Shown piece after piece: positions 17,038 through 24,702 of a stretch of DNA of 64,000 bases. Source of the stretch: Nonomuraea turcica (GTDB lineage Bacteria; Actinomycetota; Actinomycetes; Streptosporangiales; Streptosporangiaceae); NCBI RefSeq assembly GCF_030718205.1, contig NZ_JAUZQF010000016.1, positions 186,001-250,000 of the forward strand. The letters run 5' to 3'. A model generated the notes under the pieces. That model did no database searches. It was given only the letters and a program-made list of their open reading frames with translations, and was not told the DNA's origin. Position 1 is the first letter of the stretch. Every line of letters starts with the position of its first letter. The position numbers were made by a program, and so were the translations under genes.

Positions 17038-17631
17038 ATGGCTACCAGATCGTGGGTCACGGGCGGACCCGTCAACTCGCCCTTCGCCTCGCCCTCCGGT
17101 CTGCTCGGCCGGCTGGCGGGGTGGTTCATGCTCTATACCAACCGGCAGGAGGAGGTCGTGTCCCTGCTGGACGTGCGGCCGGGTGAGCACGTTCTGGAGG
17201 TGGGATACGGCCCCGGCGCGCTCATCAGGCTGCTCGCCCGCACCGGCGCCGGGCGGGTCTGCGGCGTCGACCCCTCGCCCGAGATGCGTGAGCAGGCGGC
17301 TCACCGGGCGGGCGGCGCCGACCTGCGGCTGGGCACCGCGTCCGACACCGGCTTCCCGGACGAGAGCTTCGACCGCGTGGTCACGGTCAACACCGTGGCG
17401 CTCTGGCCGGACCTGATGCACGGCCTGCGGGAGCTGCGCCGCGTCACCCGTCCCGGCGGCCGGGTGGTCGTCGCCTGGCACGGCGGCCGGGACCCGTCCA
17501 GAATCGCCCGCAGTCTGCGCCTGCCCGAGGACAAGCTGGCACGGATCCAGGAAGGGCTGTCGGAGGTGTTCGACGAGGTGAAGCGGCACGAGCTGAAGAG
17601 CCTGACGGCGTTCGCGGCGCGGTCATCCTGA
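17038..17631 (+). CDS. Class I SAM-dependent methyltransferase
   Basis: 197 residues. Motif I is VLEVGYGPGA, motif II CGVDPS, and GTASDTGFPDESFDRVV is the post-II region typical of UbiE/small-molecule methyltransferases. Glycine-rich RVTRPGGRVVVAW follows. No substrate-binding cap domain is large enough to suggest a target. ATG 17038 with GGAGG just upstream gives a better start than the ATG at 17017, which lies inside the MerR promoter. The last 9 bp overlap the ECF sigma gene on the other strand. Confidence 0.85.
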   Translation: MATRSWVTGGPVNSPFASPSGLLGRLAGWFMLYTNRQEEVVSLLDVRPGEHVLEVGYGPGALIRLLARTGAGRVCGVDPSPEMREQAAHRAGGADLRLGTASDTGFPDESFDRVVTVNTVALWPDLMHGLRELRRVTRPGGRVVVAWHGGRDPSRIARSLRLPEDKLARIQEGLSEVFDEVKRHELKSLTAFAARSS

Positions 17632-18951
17632 GTCCTTCAGCCGGGCGGCCCTGGCGTGAAGGTAGCGCTGCTGCGGCAGGCTCATGGCGCGCCCGGCCGC
17701 CTCTTCGTACGCCTCCCGCGCCGCCGCGTGGTCCCCGCTCATCTCCAGCAGATGCGCCCAGACCGCGTACATGCGATGGTCACCGGCGATGCGCTCGTCG
17801 GAGGCGAGCCGTTCGAGCCGGGCGAGCCCGGCGGCCGGACCCTGGGACATGGCCACGGCGACGGCGTGGTTGAGCGCCACCATGGGGTTGCCGGACAGCC
17901 GCATCAGCAGCTCGTAGAGAGCCGTGATCTGCGGCCAGTCGGTCTCCTCCGCGCTCGGCGCCTCGTCGTGCACGGCCGCGATGGCCGCCTGCAGCTGGTA
18001 CGGTCCCGGCGGCCCCTGAGTCAGTGCCCCGGTGACGAGCGCGACGCCCTCCTCGATCTGGGCGGCGTTCCACAGGCGGCGATCCTGCTCGGTCATCGGG
18101 ATCAGTGCGCCATCAGGGCCGGTGCGGGCGGGACGGCGGGCGTCGGTGAGCAACATGAGCGCGAGCAGCCCGGCCACCTCGGCGTCCTCGGGCAGCAACC
18201 GGTGGACGATGCGGGCCAGCCGGATCGCCTCAGCGGCCAGTTCGGCGCGTTGGAGGTCGGGACCGGACGTGCTGGCGTACCCCTCGTTGAAGATCAGATA
18301 GAGCACGTGCAGCACCGCGGCGAGCCGTTCGGCGCGCTCGGCCGCGCCGGGCAGGCGGAAGCGCACGCCGCTGTCCTTGACGCGCTGCTTGGCCCGCGTG
18401 ATGCGGCGCGTCATCGTCCCCTCGGGCACCAGGAACGCCCGGGCGATCTCCGCGGTCGTGAGGCCGCCGACCGCGCGAAGCGTGAGCGCGATCTGGGAGG
18501 ACGGCGTCAGCGACGGGTGGCAGCACATGAACAGCAGCACGAGCGTGTCGTCGGTCGCATCGACCGGCTGGTCGGCGGCGGGGGCGAGCCAGTCGCCGGG
18601 CAACGTCCACGCCGCCACGGCGTCCTCGCGCCGCCGGCGCGCCTGCTCGCTGCGCAGCAGGTCGGTCAGCCTGCGCGAGGCCACCGTGATCAGCCAGGCA
18701 CGCGGGTCGTCCGGCCTGCCCTCCTCCGGCCACTGGGCGGCGGCGGCGAGCAGCGCCTCCTGCACGGCGTCCTCGGCGGTGGGAAAGTGCCCGTAACGCC
18801 TGACGAGCGCGCCGAGGACCTGCGGCGCCAGCTCGCGCAGCAGGTCCTCGGTCCGCGTGTCGTCGATCAGAACCCCATGTCGTCGGCCGACTCCATGATG
18901 GGCCGGATGTCGGCGTAGGCGTTGTCGTAGACGTCGCCCGGGTAGGGGCAC
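17623..18951 (-). CDS. ECF42-type sigma factor with C-terminal TPR-like region
   Basis: About 415-442 residues. Sigma-2 region TAEDAVQEALLAA and sigma-4 region LTTAEIARAFLVPEGTM are followed by more than 200 residues of helical repeats, the hallmark of the ECF42 group, whose activity does not depend on an anti-sigma factor. Its partner YCII/DGPF gene is directly upstream, as in all ECF42 loci. The start is unusual: homology begins near 18865, where no in-frame ATG, GTG or TTG exists. The options are the CTG at 18870, at the YCII stop, or the ATG at 18951 inside YCII. Confidence 0.88.
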   Translation of the reverse strand: MPLPGRRLRQRLRRHPAHHGVGRRHGVLIDDTRTEDLLRELAPQVLGALVRRYGHFPTAEDAVQEALLAAAAQWPEEGRPDDPRAWLITVASRRLTDLLRSEQARRRREDAVAAWTLPGDWLAPAADQPVDATDDTLVLLFMCCHPSLTPSSQIALTLRAVGGLTTAEIARAFLVPEGTMTRRITRAKQRVKDSGVRFRLPGAAERAERLAAVLHVLYLIFNEGYASTSGPDLQRAELAAEAIRLARIVHRLLPEDAEVAGLLALMLLTDARRPARTGPDGALIPMTEQDRRLWNAAQIEEGVALVTGALTQGPPGPYQLQAAIAAVHDEAPSAEETDWPQITALYELLMRLSGNPMVALNHAVAVAMSQGPAAGLARLERLASDERIAGDHRMYAVWAHLLEMSGDHAAAREAYEEAAGRAMSLPQQRYLHARAARLKDSG

Positions 18952-19286
18952 TGCCCCAGGCGGGCGGCGATCTCAGTGGCCCGGTCGATGCTCTCGCACT
19001 CCACGACCCAGTAGCCGGCCAGCACCTCCTGCGTCTCGGCGTACGGCCCGTCAGTGACGAACGGCTGACCGTCCCGCGCGCCGACCCTGCGCGTGTGGAC
19101 CGGCGCGGCCAGACCGCGGGTCTCGACCAGTTCGCCCGACTCCTCCAGCTCCTTGTTGACGGTCGTCATGAACTCGTCCATGGCCGTCAGGTCTTCCTCG
19201 GTCCAGGCGGGCAGGCCGTCGGCGTCCTTGCCCGACATGGAGTCGTAGTCCCGCTGCGAAGCGTAGGAAAGGATCATGTACTTCAT
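18867..19286 (-). CDS. YCII/DGPF-domain protein paired with ECF42 sigma factor
   Basis: 139 residues. It begins MKYMILSYAS and has the FVTDGPYAETQEVLAGYWV motif, the DGPF signature, with an H/D-type active-site arrangement (VHTRRVG upstream). YCII-like proteins form small ferredoxin-like dimers; those near ECF42 are thought to act in the same signalling unit, but the role is unproven. The ATG at 19286 has GAGGAC 8 nt upstream. Co-directional and overlapping or abutting with the sigma gene. Confidence 0.85.
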   Translation of the reverse strand: MKYMILSYASQRDYDSMSGKDADGLPAWTEEDLTAMDEFMTTVNKELEESGELVETRGLAAPVHTRRVGARDGQPFVTDGPYAETQEVLAGYWVVECESIDRATEIAARLGQCPYPGDVYDNAYADIRPIMESADDMGF

Positions 19287-19391
19287 GGCTGGTGTCCTCT
19301 CTTCGGTGTCTTTCACGGGGGACGTCGGAGCCGGGACGGCGGACCGGACCTCTCGGCGGGAACTTTTTTCGTCCCTGGCAGGATCGTAGGC

Positions 19392-20010
19392 GTGTCATAC
19401 GCAACCACGGTGGACGGCGTCAAGCTGTCCTATCAGGTCCGCGGCGAGGGGCCGCCGCTCGTGCTGCTGCAGGGCCAGGCGAACAACCATCACTGGTGGG
19501 ACCCGATCCGCGAGGATTTCGCCGCCGCCTACCGCACGATCACCTTCGACTACCGCGGCACGGGTGGCAGTGACAAACCCGACGAGCCGTACACGACCCG
19601 GGGCTTCGCGCCGACGTGCTGGCCGTGCTGGACGAGCTGGGGGTGCGGCAGGCGCACGTCTACGGGACGTCGATGGGCGGGCGGGTGGCCCAGTGGCTGG
19701 CCGACACCCCGGCCCGCACCACACGACCGGCGATCCCGGCATGCCCGCCTACGCCCGCCGCCACCACCTGGCCGCCAGCGCGGGGCACGACAGCTGGGAC
19801 GTGCTGCCGTCCATCACCGCTCCCACGCTGGTGGTGCACGGGACCGACGACGTGTTCAACCCGGCGGCCAACGCTCCGCTGCTGGCCGGGCGCATCCCCG
19901 GGGCGGGGCTGCGGTGGATCGAGGGGGCGCGGCACGCGTACTTCGAGGAGTTCCGCGCGGTCGCGAGCCCTATGGCGCTGGAGTTCCTGGCCGACCGGCC
20001 GCTCGGCTGA
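19392..20010 (+). pseudogene. Alpha/beta hydrolase gene broken by frameshifts and a deletion
   Basis: Three reading frames hold successive parts of one hydrolase. From GTG 19392: VSYATTVDGVKLSYQVRG and TFDYRGTGGSDKP. After a 1-base loss near 19608 the next frame gives DVLAVLDELGVRQAHVYGTSMGG with the nucleophile Ser. A third frame gives TLVVHGTDDVFNP and the terminal EGARHAYFEEF. About 60-70 residues of the cap are missing between the second and third blocks, so a sequencing error alone cannot explain it. The 3' end overlaps the WYL regulator gene. Confidence 0.8.
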
Positions 20011-20929
20011 GCCGCGCGGACAGCGCGCGCAGGTGCGGGACGAGCTCGGGCGGCTCGTGCACCTCGAACTCGCAACCCAACGCCAGCAGCCGGAACGCCA
20101 GCCAGTCCAGGGTGTCGCCGGGCATGCGTAGCCGGCAGGTCCGCTCGCCGACCGGGGTGACCTCGCCCATGCCTCTGATCACCTCCGTGAGGGGCGTGTG
20201 CAGCGTGACGACGGCCTCGTAGGTGGGGGCCGTCGAGTAGAGCTTGTCCCGCACGTACGCGGCGGCGTCCTCGGCAGGCGGCTCGCGCGGCACGATCCTG
20301 GCGCCGGTCGCGCGCAGGTCCGCGATGCGGTCGATGCGGTAGATCCGCCAGTCGTCGCGCTCGTGGTCGTGCCCGAGCAGATACCAGCGCCGCCCGGCCA
20401 CGACCAGCCGGTGCGGATCGACCAGTCGTGAACGGGTGACGCCGTCATTGGCCCGGTATTCGAACCGCACCCGCTCCCGGTTGGCCACGGCCGTCGCCAG
20501 CGCGGTCAGCTGCTGGGGATCGACCTCGGGTGTCTCGACGGCAGGCAGCGGGACGGTGGCGCCGCCCAGGGATCTCACCCGATAGCGCAGCCGGGACGGC
20601 AACACCTGTTCCAGCTTGGCCAGTGCCCGTACCGACGCCTCCTCGATGCCCTGCACCGGGTGCCTGGCCGCGGTGGCCAGGCCGACGGCGATGGCCACCG
20701 CCTCCTCGTCGTCCAGCAGCAGCGGCGGCATGGCCTTGCCCGCGACCAGCCGGTAGCCGCCGTCGGCGCCCATGGTGGCCTCGACCGGGTAACCGAGGTC
20801 GCGCAGGCGCTCGATGTCACGCCGGATCGTGCGCCGGCTGACGCCGAGCCGCTTGGCCAGCTCGCCGCCGGACCATTCGCGCGGGGTCTGGAGCAGCGAC
20901 AGGAGGCTGAGGAGGCGGGATTCGCTCAT
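19970..20929 (-). CDS. DeoR/YafY-type transcriptional regulator with WYL domain
   Basis: 319 residues. N-terminal HTH WSGGELAKRLGVSRRTIRRDIERLRDLGYPV, a YafY linker with GGYRLVAGKAMPPLLLDDEE, then a WYL domain (RRWYLLGHDHERDDWRIYRIDRI) and a C-terminal WCX-type extension. WYL proteins sense nucleic acids or small ligands. The ATG at 20929 is the natural start. It is divergent from the VOC gene at 21014, its likely target. Confidence 0.88.
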   Translation of the reverse strand: MSESRLLSLLSLLQTPREWSGGELAKRLGVSRRTIRRDIERLRDLGYPVEATMGADGGYRLVAGKAMPPLLLDDEEAVAIAVGLATAARHPVQGIEEASVRALAKLEQVLPSRLRYRVRSLGGATVPLPAVETPEVDPQQLTALATAVANRERVRFEYRANDGVTRSRLVDPHRLVVAGRRWYLLGHDHERDDWRIYRIDRIADLRATGARIVPREPPAEDAAAYVRDKLYSTAPTYEAVVTLHTPLTEVIRGMGEVTPVGERTCRLRMPGDTLDWLAFRLLALGCEFEVHEPPELVPHLRALSARLSRAAGRPGTPAP

Positions 20930-21013
20930 GGAACCAGAATGCCGCCGCATATAGGACAGGTTCTGGCCTACTTCGGAATTAGCGTGGCGGCATCGCACTT
21001 TCCGGGAGGAATC

Positions 21014-21499
21014 ATGACTGTCAAGCCGATCCCCGAGGGCTACACCACCGTGACGCCATGGCTCATCTCGCACGACACGGCCGGGCTCATCGACTGGATC
21101 AAGAGCGCCTTCGACGCCGTGGAGCTGGGCCGCTTCACCGACGAGCAGGGCCGCATCGGGCACGCCGAGGTGCGGATCGGGAACGCGATCGTGATGTTGT
21201 TCGACGCGAAGCCGGACTGGCCGCCGACGCCGGGCTTCCTGCGCCTGTACGTCCCCGACGCCCGTGCCGCCCACCGCCGGGCCGTCGAGGCGGGCGGCAC
21301 GTCCGTCACGGAGGTCACGCACCTCGCCTTCGGAGACCTCGTGGGCCGGGTCGGGGACCCGTTCGGGAACCTGTGGTGGATCCAGACCCACATCGAGGAT
21401 GTCTCGCCGGAGGAGTGGGAGCGCCGCATGAGCGACCCGGAGTTCACCAAGGCGATGGAGTACGTCCAGGGCGCGGAGTTCTTCCCCGGCAGGCCGTGA
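21014..21499 (+). CDS. VOC superfamily (PhnB/glyoxalase-like) protein
   Basis: 161 residues. It begins with PIPEGYTTVTPWLISHDTAGLIDWIKSAF in two stretches typical of PhnB-type VOC proteins, then RIGHAEVRIGNAIVMLFD, and ends GDPFGNLWWIQTHIED. The metal ligands expected from VOC folds are the His in GHAEV and a Glu in the C-terminal half, but which pair binds metal cannot be decided. Start: ATG with GGGAGGA 3 nt upstream. Divergent from the WYL regulator; convergent with the HAD gene 3 bp away. Confidence 0.82.
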   Translation: MTVKPIPEGYTTVTPWLISHDTAGLIDWIKSAFDAVELGRFTDEQGRIGHAEVRIGNAIVMLFDAKPDWPPTPGFLRLYVPDARAAHRRAVEAGGTSVTEVTHLAFGDLVGRVGDPFGNLWWIQTHIEDVSPEEWERRMSDPEFTKAMEYVQGAEFFPGRP

Positions 21500-21502
21500 A
21501 GG

Positions 21503-22150
21503 TCAGCTCCAGAGTGCGGCCAGTGCCCGCAGATCCGGGGCGGACACCGCCGGGGCGCCCATCACGCTCGGGTACGGCGTGCCGCGCCGCTCCAGGTACG
21601 CCCCCACCAGCCCGGCGCGCTGGGCGCCGTCGATGTCCCAGGGGTGCACCGCGACCAGGGCCGCCTGCTCGGGGCGCACGCCCGCGCGGCCGACGGCGTA
21701 GTCGTAGGCGGCGCGGGCGGGCTTCCACACCCGGGGCCCGCTCACGTCCAGCCTGGCCTCCACCAGGTCCAGCAGCACTTCGCGGCGCAGGATGCCCTCG
21801 GTCATGACCGCGGCGCCGTTGGTCATCGTGAACAGCCGAATGCCTGCCTCGCGCAAGCTCCGCATCCCCTCCGGCACGTCGGGGTGCACCCTCAACTCGG
21901 CGAACCCGCTCAGCACATGGCCAATGGCCTTGTCCTCCAGGCCCATGCCCCTGAGCACGTCGCGGGCGAGCTCGGCGAACTCGGCGTATCCACCGGCCAC
22001 GGCCAGCGCGAAACCGTCGCGCAGCACGCTCGCGAACCACGTGTCCATCAGGTGGCCGGGCAGTCCGACGTCCTCGAACCTGGCGCGCAGCGGCTCCATG
22101 TCGGTGAGCGTCTCGTTCACATCGAAGATCACGGCTTGCGGTCTGGTCAT
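21503..22150 (-). CDS. HAD-superfamily hydrolase (haloacid dehalogenase type II)
   Basis: 215 residues. Motif I is VIFDVNETLTD with the Asp nucleophile, motif II is LFTMTNGA, motif III Lys is VWKPARAAYDYA, and motif IV HPWDIDGAQRAGLVG supplies the acidic residues. It fits the L-2-haloacid dehalogenase branch; dehalogenation is not assured from sequence alone. The ATG overlaps the TetR stop as ATGA (22147-22150), so it is the second gene of a TetR-HAD unit. Confidence 0.87.
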   Translation of the reverse strand: MTRPQAVIFDVNETLTDMEPLRARFEDVGLPGHLMDTWFASVLRDGFALAVAGGYAEFAELARDVLRGMGLEDKAIGHVLSGFAELRVHPDVPEGMRSLREAGIRLFTMTNGAAVMTEGILRREVLLDLVEARLDVSGPRVWKPARAAYDYAVGRAGVRPEQAALVAVHPWDIDGAQRAGLVGAYLERRGTPYPSVMGAPAVSAPDLRALAALWS

Positions 22151-22743
22151 CTCTGCTCCTTGGGGTCTCTCAGCGAGTCGAGTGCGGCGCACACGCCCCG
22201 CCGCAGGGCGGCCGCGTCCGCGCCGGCCCGCGAGCGCAGATTGACCCCGTAGGCCAGCAGCGCGAGCATCTCGGCGGCGGCGTCCAGGTCCAGCCCCGGG
22301 CGCAGGCTCGCGCTGTCCAGCGCCGCGCGCATCGCCGTGCGCAGCCGGTGCTGGTGCTGGTCCAGCACCTCGCGCACCTCCGGATCGCCGCCTTCCGCGC
22401 CCGCGTGGGCGTTGGAGATCATGCATCCCCAGCGGGCGTGCTCGCCGGAGCACCGGTCCTGGATCAGCCGGTCGAAGAAGCCCTCGACGGACTCCAGGCC
22501 GCGCCCGTCGCCGGCCAGGGCCTGGAAGACGGGCTGCGAGCGCCGCTCGACGTAGCGGCGTAGCGCCTGTACGTAGAGCTGCTGCTTGCCGCCGAAGGTC
22601 GCGTAGAGGCTGGAGCGGCTGAGCCCGGTGGCCGCCACGACCTCCGCGATCCCCGTGGAGGCTGCGCCGCGCTGCCAGAACAGGCGCTCCACCTGCTCCA
22701 GCACGGCATCGGGATCGAAGTGCTTCACGTCCGGCATCGGCAT
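22147..22743 (-). CDS. TetR-family regulator
   Basis: 198 residues. HTH GIAEVVAATGLSRSSLYATFGGKQQLY, then a C-terminal domain with RWGCMISNAHAG, as in the AcrR/YcdC-like group whose members often regulate oxidoreductases. It is co-transcribed with the HAD gene. A 20-bp dyad lies 8 bp upstream of its start, so autoregulation is likely. Confidence 0.88.
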   Translation of the reverse strand: MPMPDVKHFDPDAVLEQVERLFWQRGAASTGIAEVVAATGLSRSSLYATFGGKQQLYVQALRRYVERRSQPVFQALAGDGRGLESVEGFFDRLIQDRCSGEHARWGCMISNAHAGAEGGDPEVREVLDQHQHRLRTAMRAALDSASLRPGLDLDAAAEMLALLAYGVNLRSRAGADAAALRRGVCAALDSLRDPKEQR

Positions 22744-22746
22744 TTC

Positions 22747-22875
22747 CTATCTTGGAACGACCATTCCAAGGTAGCGCATGATCGAGCCGGTCGCCGCGAC
22801 CGCGGGGGTCTGGATGGCCATCACGGCGAGCGTGGTCCCGATCAGGACAGCTCGCCAAGGACGGGGAATGGACAC
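22747..22875 (-). CDS. Short secreted-type peptide ORF upstream of TetR
   Basis: 42 residues from a GTG with AAGGAG 5 nt upstream, one of the best ribosome sites in the window. The N-terminal RPWR, hydrophobic core and PAVAA make a plausible signal peptide, leaving only about 14 mature residues. The stop is 3 bp before the TetR start, and the TetR operator lies inside its last codons. It is either a leader ORF for the TetR-HAD unit or the stub of a deleted secreted protein. No homology recognised. Confidence 0.4.
   Translation of the reverse strand: MSIPRPWRAVLIGTTLAVMAIQTPAVAATGSIMRYLGMVVPR
22751..22770. promoter_or_regulatory. TetR operator dyad
   Basis: CTTGGAA-CGACCA-TTCCAAG, a perfect 7-bp dyad with 6-bp spacer, 8 bp upstream of the TetR gene at 22147-22743. 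Expected to be its autoregulatory site. Confidence 0.65.
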
Positions 22876-23199
22876 ACGATCTCCTTGAACAGTGCCCTCG
22901 GAAGGTGTGGGATCTTGTGAACCCACCGGGCAGCATCGTGAGTGGATCACGTGTTCGGTCGCAAGGGCGGGAAGCGAGATTTAACATTCGTGGCGGCCGG
23001 GGCCACTTCCTCGTGCAAGCCCTTAAAAGGGGCAGCTAGCTGCGGCTTTTCCGTCCGCGGGCCGGTCTGGCGGGAGCTGTCGCAGGGGTGGCGAGTTCAA
23101 GTCACCTGGAGGGAACACGACACCACGGCGGCGTTGAGGGCAGCGCGTCCGCGTGATGGGAGGACCGTATCGGGCCGGTCCGGGTGTTACGGTGTCCAC
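22876..23199. other. Intergenic region with a palindromic hairpin
   Basis: 324 bp. An open frame runs from GTG 22942 to 23229, but its protein resembles nothing I know and it contains a hairpin, AAAAG-GG-GCAGC-TA-GCTGC-GG-CTTTT (23025-23050), that ends in T residues and looks like an intrinsic terminator or operator. I therefore treat most of it as non-coding and as upstream control DNA of the MFS gene. Confidence 0.4.
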
Positions 23200-23229
23200 A
23201 TGTCCAGCCCCGAGGCGTCAAGACGCTAG
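23200..23229 (+). CDS. Nine-residue leader peptide of the MFS exporter gene
   Basis: ATG 23200 encodes MSSPEASRR and stops at TAG 23229. TACGGT sits 6 nt before the ATG, so a leaderless transcript can start here. The stop overlaps a perfect hairpin. A nine-residue leader followed by a hairpin is the layout known for inducible chloramphenicol exporters such as cmlA, and the gene that follows is of that exporter family. Function is inferred from layout only. Confidence 0.5.
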   Translation: MSSPEASRR

Positions 23230-23249
23230 CCACCGGTCGTCCGGTGGCT
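23228..23249 (+). terminator. Leader hairpin (attenuator candidate)
   Basis: AGCCACCGG-TCGT-CCGGTGGCT, a perfect 9-bp stem with tetraloop starting on the leader-peptide stop codon. A ribosome paused on the leader would block this stem from forming. Confidence 0.6.
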
Positions 23250-23305
23250 GATCTCGCGTTGTCGCCCCGCTGGCGCGCCCGCCCTTGAGGCCGGGCCTCT
23301 CGCCG

Positions 23306-23422
23306 TCCGCGACCGCTTTCGCCACTCGGATCACCGTTTTCCGGGGTTCTTTCCAGCGCGGCAGGGCGACGTCCATCCGGCCTGCCCGCTTCCTTGTCGT
23401 CGATCCACGATGTGGTCGCGGA
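23306..23422 (+). promoter_or_regulatory. Long-range pairing that hides the MFS ribosome site
   Basis: TCCGCGACC at 23306-23314 is the exact complement of GGTCGCGGA at 23414-23422. The second arm includes most of the GGAG ribosome site (23420-23423) of the MFS gene at 23431. One further C-G pair and a G-T wobble extend the stem inward. In this state translation of the exporter would be low. Confidence 0.45.
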
Positions 23423-23430
23423 GTCTTCTC

Positions 23431-24687
23431 ATGCCATTCGCTGTTTACCTGCTCGGGCTGGCGATCTTCGCCCAAGGGACGTCCGAGTTCATGTTGTCCG
23501 GGCTGGTGCCCGGGATCGCGCGGGACCTGCACGTGTCCATCCCGGCCGCGGGGCTGCTGACCTCGGCGTTCGCCGCCGGGATGGTGGTGGGAGCGCCGCT
23601 GGTGGCGGTGCTCGGCCTGCGCTGGCCGCGACGGAACGCGTTGCTGGCGTTCCTCCTCACGTTCCTGCTCGCCCACGTCGTCGGCGCGGTGACGACCAGC
23701 TACGGCGTGCTGCTTGTCACGCGGGTCGTCGCGGCGCTGGCCAACGCCGGGTTTCTGGCCGTGGCCATGGCGACCGCCCTCGGCATGGTCGCGCCGAACG
23801 CCAAAGGCCGGGCCACGTCCGTCCTGCTCGGCGGGGTCACGATGGCGTGCGTCGCCGGCGTACCCGCGGGTGCGGTGCTCGGGGAGGTGTGGGGGTGGCG
23901 GTCGGCGTTCTGGGCGGTGTCCTTCGCCCTGATCCCGGCCATCGTCGCGGTGCTGAAATCGGTGCCCGCCGGCGGCCCTCCGGCCGGCGCGGAGGCGGGC
24001 GGAGATTCGGGCGGAGCTTCGGAAGCGCCTGGGGAGGCCCACCGCTCGAGCGTGCGCCGTTCGAGCGTGCGTGCCGAGTTGCGGTCGCTGCGCCGGCCAC
24101 GGCTGCTGGTGATGCTGGTCCTCGGCGCCCTGGTGAACGGCGCGACCTTCTGCACGTTCACGTACCTCGCACCATTGCTCACCGGAGTCACCGGCCTCAA
24201 GTCGGCCTGGATGCCCGCCATGCTGGCGCTGTTCGGGCTGGGTTCGTTCGCCGGGGTCACCATCAGCGGCCGGATCGCCGACGTGCGGCCCGTGCGGCTC
24301 CTGGCCATCGGCGGGCCGGCCCTGTCGCTCGGCTGGGCCGCTTTCGCGCTGACCGCCGGGTTCCCGGCAGTCGCATTCGTGCTCGTCTTCGTCCAGGGAA
24401 CGCTGTCGTTCGCCGTCGGCTCCACGCTGATCTCGCAGGCACTGTACGCGGCGACCGGCGCCCCCACCCTGGGCGGGGCGTCCGCCACGGCCGCGCTCAA
24501 CGTGGGCGCCACGGCGGGTCCCTGGCTCGGCGGCATCGTCATCGGCGCCGGGTTCGGCTACCGGTCGCCGCTGTGGGTCAGCGCGCTGCTGGTGATCGCC
24601 GCGCTGCTCCTGGGCGGCGTCGCCGCGCTCGCCGCTCGGCGCTCGGCGCGGCGCGAGGGCAGCCAGGCGGAGGTTTCTCCCCTATGA
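23431..24687 (+). CDS. MFS chloramphenicol-type exporter (Cml/Cmx family)
   Basis: 418 residues, 12 predicted helices. The N-terminus MPFAVYLLGLAIFAQGTS and FMLSGLVPGIA are near-signature for the actinobacterial CmlR/Cmx/CmrA chloramphenicol exporters, with TSAFAAGMVVGAP and LRWPRRN following. It acts in the plasma membrane as a proton antiporter. The central loop after helix 6 is long and rich in Gly, Ala and Ser. The start is the ATG at 23431, with GGAG 7 nt upstream; an ATG at 23410 adds seven residues outside the family pattern. Substrate assignment beyond the family is an inference. Confidence 0.87.
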   Translation: MPFAVYLLGLAIFAQGTSEFMLSGLVPGIARDLHVSIPAAGLLTSAFAAGMVVGAPLVAVLGLRWPRRNALLAFLLTFLLAHVVGAVTTSYGVLLVTRVVAALANAGFLAVAMATALGMVAPNAKGRATSVLLGGVTMACVAGVPAGAVLGEVWGWRSAFWAVSFALIPAIVAVLKSVPAGGPPAGAEAGGDSGGASEAPGEAHRSSVRRSSVRAELRSLRRPRLLVMLVLGALVNGATFCTFTYLAPLLTGVTGLKSAWMPAMLALFGLGSFAGVTISGRIADVRPVRLLAIGGPALSLGWAAFALTAGFPAVAFVLVFVQGTLSFAVGSTLISQALYAATGAPTLGGASATAALNVGATAGPWLGGIVIGAGFGYRSPLWVSALLVIAALLLGGVAALAARRSARREGSQAEVSPL

Positions 24688-24702
24688 CCTAATCTTTCCG
24701 AT

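Noticed and set aside
23096..23116. Possible tRNA T-arm (GTTCAAGTC)
   Set aside because: The flanking 5-bp stem does not pair, and no acceptor, D or anticodon arm is present nearby.
22942..23229. 95-residue ORF from GTG 22942 ending on the leader hairpin
   Set aside because: It shares the leader peptide's frame, but contains a T-ended hairpin at 23025-23050, has no ribosome site and no recognisable family; the last nine codons make better sense as a leader peptide.
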